From positions 1 to 64,000 of the forward strand of contig NZ_CAMQSF010000004.1 of NCBI RefSeq assembly GCF_947036865.1: a stretch of 64,000 bases of DNA, written 5' to 3'. The notes below the pieces were generated by a model. It was not told the DNA's origin and did not search any database. It saw nothing but the letters and a program-made list of their open reading frames with translations. The translations under genes and the position numbers were made by a program. Below, in pieces: positions 1-8,140 of this stretch; position 1 is the stretch's first letter; each line of letters opens with the position of its first letter. The stretch is from an uncultured Caulobacter sp. (lineage in GTDB: Bacteria; Pseudomonadota; Alphaproteobacteria; Caulobacterales; Caulobacteraceae).

Positions 1-97
1 TCCAGGCCGCGAACGCCTTCCTCGAGGGCGAGGGCTGGCTGCGCTGGTGTTTCGCCGTCAGCGACGCCCGGCTCGAGGAAGGCGTTCGCGGCCTGGA
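1..97. repeat. Perfect 26-bp inverted repeat with 45-bp loop
   Basis: Bases 1-26 and 72-97 are exact reverse complements (the left arm begins TCCAGGCCGCGAACG). The repeat begins at the first base of the window, so it may extend to the left. It lies inside the aminotransferase reading frame. Confidence 0.95.
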
Positions 98-125
98 GAC
101 CTGGCTCGCGGCCAGGGCGCGCTAG
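3..125 (+). CDS. C-terminal end of a PLP-dependent aminotransferase (class I/II), truncated by the window edge
   Basis: Only the last 40 codons are present, ending in TAG. The sequence contains GEGWLRWCFAVSDARLEEG followed by a short amphipathic tail, which matches the usual C-terminus of class I/II aminotransferases: an LRxCFA strand, then a helix of the type S-D-x-x-L-E-E-G-x-x-x-L-x-x-W-L. The catalytic lysine and cofactor site lie outside the window, so substrate cannot be stated. The first 26 bases are an exact reverse complement of bases 72-97, which is unusual inside a coding region and is reported separately. Confidence 0.6.
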   Translation, partial: QAANAFLEGEGWLRWCFAVSDARLEEGVRGLETWLAARAR

Positions 126-148
126 AGGCCATCGTGGAGAGAGCCACC

Positions 149-463
149 ATGTCGAACGGTTCCAAGGGCCCCAAGGGCTATGTCATCGCGCGGGTCACGG
201 TCACGGATCCGGAAGCCTACCAGCGCTACGCCGAGGGCGCGCGCGAGGCGATGCGCGAGCACGGCGCCCGAATCCTGGCGCGCGGCGGGCGCTTCGAGGC
301 GCTGGAGGGCGAGGCGCGGCCGCGCAATGTCATTCTCGAATTCGACAGCTTCGAAGCCGCCCGCGACTACTGGCGGTCCGAGACCTATCAGGCCGCCCGC
401 GCCCACCGGCTGGGCGCGGCGGAGATCGAACTCTGCGTCGTCGAAGGGGTCGAGGAGGTCTAA
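149..463 (+). CDS. DUF1330 family protein
   Basis: A 104-residue protein with the compact dimeric alpha-beta barrel pattern of DUF1330: an N-terminal strand of type G-Y-V-I-A-R-V-T-V, then D-P-E-A-Y-x-x-Y, a central G-A-R-I-L-A-R-G-G, a strand around V-I-L-E-F-D-S-F-E-A-A-R-D-Y-W and the terminal S-x-x-Y-x-x-A-x-x-x-R. Length and motif order fit the family, whose biochemical role is not established. The ATG at 149 is chosen because the family homology begins just after it and a purine-rich GGAGAGAG lies upstream; an in-frame codon at 47 would overlap the preceding gene. It starts 23 bases after the aminotransferase stop, so the two may be cotranscribed. Confidence 0.8.
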   Translation: MSNGSKGPKGYVIARVTVTDPEAYQRYAEGAREAMREHGARILARGGRFEALEGEARPRNVILEFDSFEAARDYWRSETYQAARAHRLGAAEIELCVVEGVEEV

Positions 464-468
464 GGCGA

Positions 469-2079
469 TCAGCCTCCCGCCTCCCGCGCCGGCCGTTCTT
501 CCCGCGCGAGCTCCGCCGCTCTTTGCCGCAGGATCTTCTTGTCGATCTTGCCCAGGGTGACTCTGGGCAACTCGTCGACCAGCACGATGGTGTCCGGGCG
601 CTTGAAGCTGGCCAGCTTTTCGGCGCACGCGGCGAAAAGGGCGGGGCGAGGATCGGGCGCGCCCGGCGCGGCGATGACGAAGGCCATGGGGGTCTCGTCC
701 AGCATGGGATGCGGCTTGCCGACGACGGCGACCTCGGCGACCAGGCCGGTGGCCATGAGCACGCGCTCGATCTCGGACTCGGCGACGTTCTCGGCGCCCA
801 CGCGCAGCATGTCCCGATCACGCCCCTCGAAGGTGACGCCCGTCGGGTGAAGGCTGACCCGGTCTCCGGTCTTGAACCAGCCGCGTTCGTCGAAGGCCGC
901 GGCGGTGGCCGCGGGGTCGTTCAGATACTCCTGGAACAGCGAAAGGCCGCGCACGCCGCGGATCCACAGATGGCCGGTCTCTCCGAAGCCCACCGGCGCG
1001 CCGGCCTCGTCGCGGACCTCGATCTCGTAGCCCGGCGTCGGGGTTCCCATGGATCCGAGCCGGCTCTTCAGATTGGGCGTCGAGACCAGCGGCAGCGAGA
1101 CGGTCTCGGTCATGCCGAACCAGCCCAGGCAAGGGATGCCGAAATGCGCGAGGACGGTCGGCGGATCGACCCCGCCCAGCCCCCAGAGCCGGAAGCTGTT
1201 GGCCGGCGCGGGCCTGGCCATCAGGGCCTTCAGCGTGAAGGGGATCTGGATGCCCCAGGTGCAGCCATGCTGGGTGACGCAATCCCAGAACCGGCTCGCG
1301 GAAAAGCGGCGCTGGAAGACGAGCGTCGCGCCCGCCCACAGCGTGCTGAGGTGGGAATAGGACAGCGCGTTGGTGTGATAGAGGGGCAGGCACGCGTGGC
1401 CGACATCCTGTGGTCCGACCTGACAGGCGAAGGCGCCCATCCGTCCGCCCCAAAGCGCGTTGGCGTGGGTCCAGACGACGCCCTTGGGCCGCGAGGTCGA
1501 TCCGGAGGTGTATTGCACGCTGTTGAAGGCGAAGGGCTCGGGCGGTCGAAGCGGCGCGAGGGCCGGGTCGCCGGTCGCCAAGTCCTCGAACGGCGTCAAC
1601 CCGGCCGGGCGGGGCGTCCCGGGCGTCTCGCCGCCGTCGGTGGCGGTGCAGGCGATCTCCACGAGATCCGGTCCCGCCTTGACAACGTTGGCGGCGTGGC
1701 AGGGCTCGGTCAGCGCGAGGCGCGCCCCCGAGTGGCCGATGAAATAGGCCAGTTCGTCCACCGAGGAGCGGGTGTTGGTCGTGACCGCCACCGCGCCGAG
1801 GCGAGAGCAGGCGTGCCAGGCCAGCAGGAACTCGATGCAGTTGTCCATGTGGATCAGCACGGGCTGGCCGAAATCGACGCCCCGGGCGGCCAGTCCGCCG
1901 GCCAGCCGCGCGACGGCCTGGTGAAAGGCCGCGTAGGACCAGATCTGGGGATCGCCCTCGAACGGGTGATAGATCAGAAAGGGATGGTCGCCCCGACGCG
2001 CGGCCTGGTTTTCCAGCAGGTGCGGAAGGTCCTGTCCCATGAAGGGATGCAGGGCGGACGGCTCCAGGCCAACAGTCAC
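469..2079 (-). CDS. AMP-dependent acyl-CoA ligase, CaiC/crotonobetaine-CoA-ligase-like
   Basis: A 536-residue ANL-superfamily adenylate-forming enzyme, expected to activate a carboxylic acid to its acyl-CoA with ATP in the cytoplasm. Visible motifs: P-loop-like YTSGSTSRPKG, the GWFGMTETVS aromatic/TE motif, the hinge motif TGDRVSLHPTG ... GRDRDMLRVGAENVAESEIE, and C-terminal PRVTLGKIDKK with the catalytic lysine. Full length for the family. A GTG start at 2079 is preceded by GGGAGAGA; an ATG 13 codons later is possible. It is transcribed away from the S12-hydrolase operon, with a 96-bp shared promoter holding two copies of the island's AT-rich motif. The substrate cannot be read from the sequence; the setting suggests an acid released by peptide or amide hydrolysis. 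Confidence 0.85.
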   Translation of the reverse strand: MTVGLEPSALHPFMGQDLPHLLENQAARRGDHPFLIYHPFEGDPQIWSYAAFHQAVARLAGGLAARGVDFGQPVLIHMDNCIEFLLAWHACSRLGAVAVTTNTRSSVDELAYFIGHSGARLALTEPCHAANVVKAGPDLVEIACTATDGGETPGTPRPAGLTPFEDLATGDPALAPLRPPEPFAFNSVQYTSGSTSRPKGVVWTHANALWGGRMGAFACQVGPQDVGHACLPLYHTNALSYSHLSTLWAGATLVFQRRFSASRFWDCVTQHGCTWGIQIPFTLKALMARPAPANSFRLWGLGGVDPPTVLAHFGIPCLGWFGMTETVSLPLVSTPNLKSRLGSMGTPTPGYEIEVRDEAGAPVGFGETGHLWIRGVRGLSLFQEYLNDPAATAAAFDERGWFKTGDRVSLHPTGVTFEGRDRDMLRVGAENVAESEIERVLMATGLVAEVAVVGKPHPMLDETPMAFVIAAPGAPDPRPALFAACAEKLASFKRPDTIVLVDELPRVTLGKIDKKILRQRAAELAREERPAREAGG

Positions 2080-2099
2080 GGCGTCTCTCCCTTTTTATA

Positions 2100-2151
2100 T
2101 AAGCGCTGATTACATTGACAGGGCTCTCGAAGCAAGGCTTGATATAATCAC
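2100..2151. promoter_or_regulatory. Divergent promoter with two inverted copies of the island operator-like motif
   Basis: TAAGCGCTGATTACATTGAC occupies 2100-2119 on the plus strand. A second copy, GTGATTATATCAA on the minus strand, occupies 2139-2151. The latter also contains an extended -10-like TGATATAAT on the plus strand, so part of the similarity could be promoter sequence. It lies between the acyl-CoA ligase and the first S12 hydrolase. Confidence 0.5.
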
Positions 2152-2175
2152 TGATAATATTTCCGGGCCCGCGCC

Positions 2176-3591
2176 ATGCCGCTCAGCGATAGAATGCGCC
2201 GCTTCTCCGAGGCGCTGTTGCCGGTCAATCCCGTCGCCGGCGTCGACGAGACCTGGTCCGCCGCCGAGCGCCTGGCCCACTACAACTGTCCGGGCTTTTC
2301 GGTCTGCGTCATCGAGGATGGCGAGGTCGCGGACGCGGCGGGCTTCGGCGTCAAGACGCCCGGCGGAGACGCCGTCGAGGCCGACACCGTTTTCGCGGGC
2401 GCCTCGATCAGCAAGCCCCTGGCGGCGGTGCTGGCGCTTCAGCTGGTCGATCGGGGCGAGGTGTCGCTGGACGCGCCGATCAACACCTATCTGAAGTCCT
2501 GGCGCTTGCCGGAAAACGACCTGACCCGTCAGGTCCCCGTGACGCTCCGGCATCTCCTCAGCCATCGGGCCGGCACCACCGTGCACGGCTTTGGCGCCTA
2601 TCCGCACGAAAAGCCCGCGCCGAGCCTTCTCGACGTTCTGAACGGAACGCCGCCCTCGCCGACGCCCGCCGTGGTGGTCGACAAGCTGCCGGGGACCTCG
2701 GTGCGCTATTCGGGCGGCGGCACCTCGATCGTCCAGCTTCTCCTCGAGGACCTGACCGGCCAGCCGTTCGCGGCGCTGGCGCAAGAGCGTCTCTTCTCGC
2801 CGCTGGGCATGACGCGCACGACCTTCGAACAACCCTTGCCGGAGCGGCTTCGGCCCTTCGCCGCCACGGGCCACCATCCCGACGGCTCGGCGGTCGCCGG
2901 GCGCTACACGTTCACGCCGCAGCTGGCGGCGGGCGGTGTCTACACCACGGCGCCCGACTACGCCCGTTTCATGATCGCGTGCCGCAAGGCCTGGCTCGGA
3001 GAGCCGAACCCGCTTCTGTCGCGAGACATCGCGCGCGAGATGATGACCCGACAGGGCGGCGGTCAGTTCGGTCTGGGCTGGGAAGTGTTCGGCGACGGCG
3101 CCTCGGCCCGCTTCGGCCACGGCGGTTCGAACGAGGGCTATCAGTGCAACACCGTCTGCGGCCTCGAAAAGGGCTGGGGCGGGGTGGTTCTGACCAACAG
3201 CCTCAGCGGCCTCATCCTCTATTACGAGGTGCTGAACGGGCTGGCGCGAGCCTTCGACTGGGACGGCTATCTGCGCGCGCCGCGCCAGATCCGCGCGCTG
3301 AGCCCCGAGGAGCAGGCCCGCTATGTCGGCCGCTACCGCATCACCGCCGGCATCGACGCGCCGCATATCGACATCTGGAGCGAGAACGGCGAGCTGCACA
3401 GCCACATCGTCGGCCTGATCCTGCCGCCTCGCCCGATCTATATGGACGAGAACGGCCGCTTCTTCTCGCAACAGACCCCCGGCGAGAGCCGGATCGAGTA
3501 TGGTCCCGACGGGCGCGCCCAGCGCCTGATCGCCTATGCCGAGGGCGAGACCGAACTGCTCCGGGCCGAGCGGGTGGAGGAGGGCGCATGA
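2176..3591 (+). CDS. S12-family serine hydrolase (beta-lactamase fold)
   Basis: A 471-residue serine beta-lactamase/D-aminopeptidase/esterase-like protein. The SxxK nucleophile motif is S77-I-S-K80, the second active-site motif is Y178-S-G, and the KTG-equivalent is H315-G-G. A C-terminal lipocalin-like extension (about residues 375-471) follows, as in D-aminopeptidase-like S12 members. No signal peptide is visible, so it is probably cytoplasmic. This superfamily includes MlrB, the linear-microcystin peptidase, as well as esterases and D-peptidases; the sequence alone does not decide between them. It is the first gene of an operon with pepN (ATGA overlap) and a second S12 hydrolase. No strong Shine-Dalgarno precedes the ATG at 2176. 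Confidence 0.85.
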   Translation: MPLSDRMRRFSEALLPVNPVAGVDETWSAAERLAHYNCPGFSVCVIEDGEVADAAGFGVKTPGGDAVEADTVFAGASISKPLAAVLALQLVDRGEVSLDAPINTYLKSWRLPENDLTRQVPVTLRHLLSHRAGTTVHGFGAYPHEKPAPSLLDVLNGTPPSPTPAVVVDKLPGTSVRYSGGGTSIVQLLLEDLTGQPFAALAQERLFSPLGMTRTTFEQPLPERLRPFAATGHHPDGSAVAGRYTFTPQLAAGGVYTTAPDYARFMIACRKAWLGEPNPLLSRDIAREMMTRQGGGQFGLGWEVFGDGASARFGHGGSNEGYQCNTVCGLEKGWGGVVLTNSLSGLILYYEVLNGLARAFDWDGYLRAPRQIRALSPEEQARYVGRYRITAGIDAPHIDIWSENGELHSHIVGLILPPRPIYMDENGRFFSQQTPGESRIEYGPDGRAQRLIAYAEGETELLRAERVEEGA

Positions 3592-6176
3592 ACGGACCCG
3601 CCGTCGTCCGCCTCGCCGACTACCGTCCCTATCCGTTCGATGTTCCCGATATCGCCCTCGACATCGCGCTCGATCCCCAAGAGACCCGGGTGCGTTCGGT
3701 CCTTCGGATCGAGCGGCGCGCTGGCGGAGCCGGCGAGCCCCTGACGCTCGACGGTCAGGAGCTGGAGCTCGTCTCGGCCCGCCTGGACGGCGTTCCCCTG
3801 GATCCTTCGCGCTTCGAGGCGACGCCCGACCGCTTCGTTCTGCGCGCCGCGCCCGACGCCTTCACCCTGGAGCTGGAGGTGCTGATCCGTCCCGACCAGA
3901 ACCTCGGCAAGAAGGGTCTCTTCTGGCACGCCGGCGTCCTGGCCACCCAATGCGAGGCCGAGGGCTTCCGCCGGATCACCTATTTCCCCGATCGCCCGGA
4001 CGTGATGACCCGCTATCAGGTCAGGCTGGAGGCGGACGCGGACCGCTTTCCCATCCTTCTGTCGAACGGCGACCTGGCGGAGGAGGGCGTCGAGGGGGGA
4101 CGCGCGTTCGCGCTGTGGAAGGACCCCTATCCCAAGCCGAGCTACATCTTCGCCCTGATGGCGGGCGACTTCGGCGTGGCGCGGGACCGCTGGAAGACGC
4201 CCTCGGGCCGCGAGATCAAGATCGCCATCCACGCCCGTCCCGGCGAGGAGGGGCGCTGCGGCTTCGCGTTGCAGGCGCTGAAGTCCGCCCTGGCCTGGGA
4301 GGAACGGACCTTCGGCCTCGAATACGACCTGGACCTCTACAACATCGTCGCGCTGGACGACTATTCCGGCGCCCAGGAGAACAAGGGTCTGAACCTGTTC
4401 GGGGCCGAGGGCGTCATCGCCGATCCGGCCATCACGACGGACGAGGAGTTCTCGCTGATCCAGCGGATCATCGGGCACGAATACTTCCACAACTGGACGG
4501 GCAACCGGGTCACCTGCCGCGACTGGTTCCAGCTGAGCCTGAAGGAGGGTCTGACGCGTCTGCGCGACCAGCTCTTCATGGAGGATGTGCTGGAGCCCGG
4601 CGCCTTCCGCATCGACCAGGTCAAGGCGCTGCGGCGCAACCAGTTTCCCGAGGACGACGGCCCCGCCGCCCATCCGGTGCAGCCGGACAGCTTTTCCGAA
4701 ATCGAGAACTTCTACACCAACACCATCTACGAGAAGGGGGCCGAGATCCTGCGCATGCTGCGCAGCCTGGTCGGACCCGAGGTCTTCGTCGCCACGATCC
4801 GGGACTATCTGACGACCTTCGACGGCCAGGCCGTGACCATGGAGGATCTGTTCGACCTGTTCGCGCGGCGCAACGGGCTGGACCTTGATCTCTTCCGCAA
4901 GTGGCTGAAGCAGGCGGGCCGACCGACCCTGGCCGCCCGCGGCGCCTATGACCAGGCGGGCCGGCGCTACACGCTCACCCTCTCCCAGACCCCGCCCGAC
5001 AAGCCGGGTCCCGGCGGCCCCCTGCACATCCCCGTCCAGGTGGCGCTGTTCGCGCGCGACGGCAAAAGGCTCTGCGCGCCGCGCCTTCTCGAGCTGAAGA
5101 CCGAAGCCGAGAGCTTCGTCTTCGAGGGTGTCGCCGAGGCGCCGGTTCCCTCGATCCTGCGCGCCTTCACCGCGCCGGTCAGCCTGGACCTCGACCTCGC
5201 CGACGCCGACCTCGCCGTGCTGGCCCTGTGCGACGACGATCCGTTCGTGGCCTGGAACAGCGCCCAGGATCTGATGATCCGGGCCATCCGGTCCATGGCA
5301 CGCGCGGAAGGGGAAGGGCGCTCGGCCGAGCCGCCCGAAGCCGTTCTCGATCTCGTCTCGCGCCTGCTGGAACAGGCCGAGTCCGCCCCGATGCTGACGG
5401 CGCTGAAGCTCGCGCTGCCGGACGAGCCGGTGCTGAGCGAGGGGCTGGAGGAGATCGCGCTCGATGCTCACATGCGCGCCCGCGCGCGCCTTCGCCAGCG
5501 CCTCGCCGAGCGGTGCGGCGCGCGGCTGTTCGCCCTGCACGAGGCGCTGGGCGGCCTCGATCCCCAGGACCGTTCGGCTCAGGCCATCGGCCGCCGGAGC
5601 TTGAGGTGCGCCTGTCTGGACCTGATGCTCGGCGGCGGCGCGGACGCGGCGGTGCAGGCGGCGCTGACCCAGATCGAGACCGGACCGTCGATGACCGAGC
5701 GGTTCGAGGCCTTGAGCCTGATCGCCCATGTCGACGTCCCGGCGCGGCGGGCGGCGTTCGAAGGCTTCTACCAGCGCTACAAGGACCAGCCCCTGGTTAT
5801 CGACAAGTGGTTCAAGGCCTACGCCCTCTCGCGCGCGCCGGGCGTGATCGACGAGATCATGGCGCTGGAAGCCCATCCCGCGTTCGACATCCGCAACACG
5901 GCCCGCGTCGTCGCCTTCTATGGCAGCCTGTTCCGGCAGAACCGCGTGACCTTCCACGAGCCCTCGGGCAAGGGCTATCGCTTCCTCGCCGACCGGCTGC
6001 TGATGATGGACCAGATGGGGGGAGGCCGGCCCAGCTACTTCACGCCGCAACTCGACCAATGGCGGCGGCACCTGGAGCCCCGGCGCGGCCTGATGAAGGC
6101 GGAGCTGGAACGCCTGGCCGCGACGCCGGGCATCACCGCGCGTCTGCGCGAAGTGGTGGAGCGCGCTCTTGGCTGA
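3588..6176 (+). CDS. PepN-type (M1) zinc aminopeptidase with altered GAMEN motif
   Basis: An 862-residue M1 aminopeptidase closely patterned on E. coli PepN. The zinc site H297-E-Y-F-H301 is followed by NWTGNRVTCRDWFQLSLKEG, which supplies the third ligand Glu, and the catalytic Tyr lies in the YEKGAE motif. The C-terminal DUF3458/helical domain is complete. The exopeptidase motif usually written GAMEN reads G261-A-Q-E-N265 here, and the residue before it is Ser where E. coli has Met260. The chosen ATG overlaps the previous stop as ATGA; homology starts within a few residues of it. The preceding and following genes are both S12 hydrolases, so this looks like a dedicated peptide-processing paralogue. 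It should trim N-terminal residues from peptides in the cytoplasm. Confidence 0.92.
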   Translation: MNGPAVVRLADYRPYPFDVPDIALDIALDPQETRVRSVLRIERRAGGAGEPLTLDGQELELVSARLDGVPLDPSRFEATPDRFVLRAAPDAFTLELEVLIRPDQNLGKKGLFWHAGVLATQCEAEGFRRITYFPDRPDVMTRYQVRLEADADRFPILLSNGDLAEEGVEGGRAFALWKDPYPKPSYIFALMAGDFGVARDRWKTPSGREIKIAIHARPGEEGRCGFALQALKSALAWEERTFGLEYDLDLYNIVALDDYSGAQENKGLNLFGAEGVIADPAITTDEEFSLIQRIIGHEYFHNWTGNRVTCRDWFQLSLKEGLTRLRDQLFMEDVLEPGAFRIDQVKALRRNQFPEDDGPAAHPVQPDSFSEIENFYTNTIYEKGAEILRMLRSLVGPEVFVATIRDYLTTFDGQAVTMEDLFDLFARRNGLDLDLFRKWLKQAGRPTLAARGAYDQAGRRYTLTLSQTPPDKPGPGGPLHIPVQVALFARDGKRLCAPRLLELKTEAESFVFEGVAEAPVPSILRAFTAPVSLDLDLADADLAVLALCDDDPFVAWNSAQDLMIRAIRSMARAEGEGRSAEPPEAVLDLVSRLLEQAESAPMLTALKLALPDEPVLSEGLEEIALDAHMRARARLRQRLAERCGARLFALHEALGGLDPQDRSAQAIGRRSLRCACLDLMLGGGADAAVQAALTQIETGPSMTERFEALSLIAHVDVPARRAAFEGFYQRYKDQPLVIDKWFKAYALSRAPGVIDEIMALEAHPAFDIRNTARVVAFYGSLFRQNRVTFHEPSGKGYRFLADRLLMMDQMGGGRPSYFTPQLDQWRRHLEPRRGLMKAELERLAATPGITARLREVVERALG

Positions 6177-7290
6177 TCTGGCGTCGTCCTTTCTGCCCCA
6201 GGCGGAGGACCTTGTCCTCCGGGGCATGGAAAGCCTGAAGGTCCCGGGCTGCGCGCTCGCCCTGATCGAGGGCGGCGAAACGGTCGCGGTTCGTGTCTTC
6301 GGCCTGGCCGACGCCGAGAAGAAGACGGCGGTGACGGAGGAGACGCGTTTCAGCCTGCAGTCGATCTCCAAGTCCTATGCCGCGCTCGCGGTGATGGTCC
6401 TGGTCGAGGAGGGGCGTCTTGATCTCGACCAGCCGATCAATCGCTATCTCACGCGGTTCCGCCTGACCGCCGCCGGGCCGTTCGACCTGGATCTGGTCAC
6501 GCCGCGCCGGCTGTTGTCGCACCACGCGGGCGTGACCGAGGCGGGATTTCGCGGCGTCGGGCTCGACCAGCGGGGCTTCACCCTGATCGACGCCATGGAG
6601 GGTCGCCTTCCGCCGCCGAACGAGGCGCAGGAGCGTCACTACGCCTATTGGGGCCTGCGTCGGGACGATGACCTGGTCGCGGTCACGCACCCGCCGGGCG
6701 AGGGCTGGCGGTACTCGAACGCCGGCTTCGGCCTGCTGGAATTGGCGATCGAGGACATCACGGGCCTGTCCTACGCCGCCTTCGTCGAGGCGCGGCTGCT
6801 GCGGCCGCTCGGCTTGTCCCGCACCGGCTTCGAGCGGATCGACGGCCTGCCCTTCGCCTCGCCGCACGACCGGGAGGGTCGGGTGACCGCCGATTACCGC
6901 TGGCTCTGCCGCGCCGCGGGCGGGGTCTACGCCACCGTCGGCGATCTCGCGGCCTTCGCGGCCGCGGAGTCGGCGGGGGCGCGGGGAGCGGCGCCAGGCC
7001 GCGGCGTGATCAGCCCCGCCTCGCTCGCCATCCTGCACACGCCTCACGGCGAGGCCGATTCCTTGCCCGATCTGCCGATGAAGGCGGGGCTGGGTCACAT
7101 TCTCGTCGACGCGGGCGGGGTGCTGAACGTCCACCACTCCGGCGGCTCGATCGGCTGGCGCAGCATCTATTCGATCTTCCCGACCCTGGGCTCGGGCGTC
7201 TGCATGGTGATGAACGGCGAGGCCGCCAACGAGCTCTGGCAGCCGGTCGTTCGGGCCTGGACCGAAGCGGTTCTCACGCGCCGGGCTTGA
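6169..7290 (+). CDS. Second S12-family serine hydrolase (beta-lactamase fold)
   Basis: A 373-residue serine hydrolase with S65-I-S-K68 as the SxxK motif, WRYSNAG as the YxN motif and HHSGGSIGW as the HxG motif near the C-terminus. It lacks the C-terminal lipocalin-like extension of the first S12 protein, so the two are paralogues with different architecture. A TTG start at 6169 overlaps the pepN stop by 8 bases, and homology (LKVPGCALALIEGG) begins about 22 residues later. No signal peptide is seen. It completes the three-gene operon S12 - pepN - S12. The gene converges on the SDR at 7322 with only 31 bases between them and no obvious terminator. Confidence 0.85.
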   Translation: MADLASSFLPQAEDLVLRGMESLKVPGCALALIEGGETVAVRVFGLADAEKKTAVTEETRFSLQSISKSYAALAVMVLVEEGRLDLDQPINRYLTRFRLTAAGPFDLDLVTPRRLLSHHAGVTEAGFRGVGLDQRGFTLIDAMEGRLPPPNEAQERHYAYWGLRRDDDLVAVTHPPGEGWRYSNAGFGLLELAIEDITGLSYAAFVEARLLRPLGLSRTGFERIDGLPFASPHDREGRVTADYRWLCRAAGGVYATVGDLAAFAAAESAGARGAAPGRGVISPASLAILHTPHGEADSLPDLPMKAGLGHILVDAGGVLNVHHSGGSIGWRSIYSIFPTLGSGVCMVMNGEAANELWQPVVRAWTEAVLTRRA

Positions 7291-7321
7291 CGCCCCCGCC
7301 GAACCCGAACGACGCCGGGCC

Positions 7322-8113
7322 TCAGCCGACGACGCCCTGAGGGTTTCCGGCCAGTTGGCCGCCATCGCAGGTCAGGATGGCGCCCGTCACATAGGTCGCC
7401 GCCTCGGAGCAGAGGAACGCCGCCATGTCGGCCACTTCGCGCTTCTCGCCATAGCGTTGCAGCGGGATGGAGCGCGTGATCCGCTCGGCCATCTCCGGCG
7501 TGCTCGACAGCCGCCTCATGCCCTCGGTGTCGGCGATCGGCCCCGGCAGGATCGCGTTGACGCGCACGCCCATCGGCCCCCACTCGACCGCCAGGGCGCG
7601 GGTCAGCATGTCGATGCCGGCCTTGGCCGAGCAGACATGCGCCTGGAACGGCATGGCCTGCTGGGATTGCACGGCCGAGATGTTGATCAGCGAGGCGCCC
7701 GGCCGTCGAAGGTGCTCGAACGCCGCCCGAAGCACGTTGTAGGTCCCGTTCAGGTCGATATCGACGACGGTCCGAAAGGCGTTGGCGCTCATGCCGGCGG
7801 CCGGCGCGACGAAGTTGCCGGCCGCGCCCGAGACGACGAAATCGATGCCGCCGCCCTTCTCCGCGAAGGCCGACACCGCTGCCGCCACCTGGTCATACTG
7901 GCGCACATCGCCCGTATAGCCGCTGGCGTCGATACCGTCGGCGCGCAGGCTGGCGACCGCGGCGTCGATCTTGTCCTGGGTGCGGCTGAACACCGCCACC
8001 TCGGCGCCGAGCGAACCCAGCCTGCGCGCGATCTCCAGATTGATCCCCGAAGAGCCGCCCGAAACGAAGGCGCGCCTGTTCTCGAACAGGCCCGGGGCAA
8101 AGACGTCGCGCAT
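7322..8113 (-). CDS. SDR oxidoreductase, 2,4-dienoyl-CoA-reductase-like
   Basis: A 263-residue classical-length SDR. The nucleotide-binding motif is SGGSSGINLEIA near residues 18-29. The usual catalytic Tyr of YxxxK is replaced: the segment reads AHVCSAKAGID, with Cys where Tyr is expected and Lys retained. This pattern (…SAKA…, then LAVEWGPxGxRVNxxxPGPIxxTEG) is typical of 2,4-dienoyl-CoA reductases, which reduce dienoyl-CoA with NADPH during breakdown of unsaturated acyl chains. It is the last gene of the operon aminotransferase - P1 peptidase - SDR (27-bp gap from the peptidase). With an acyl-CoA ligase nearby, a role in shortening an unsaturated acyl-CoA is plausible. Annotation as a generic FabG-like SDR is the alternative. 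Confidence 0.8.
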   Translation of the reverse strand: MRDVFAPGLFENRRAFVSGGSSGINLEIARRLGSLGAEVAVFSRTQDKIDAAVASLRADGIDASGYTGDVRQYDQVAAAVSAFAEKGGGIDFVVSGAAGNFVAPAAGMSANAFRTVVDIDLNGTYNVLRAAFEHLRRPGASLINISAVQSQQAMPFQAHVCSAKAGIDMLTRALAVEWGPMGVRVNAILPGPIADTEGMRRLSSTPEMAERITRSIPLQRYGEKREVADMAAFLCSEAATYVTGAILTCDGGQLAGNPQGVVG

Positions 8114-8140
8114 GAAAACTCCTCCGGATGGGGCGAGGCG

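Noticed and set aside
2110-3471. Minus-strand open frame opposite the first S12 hydrolase
   Set aside because: Low-complexity Arg/Ala-rich translation typical of the reverse frame of GC-rich DNA.
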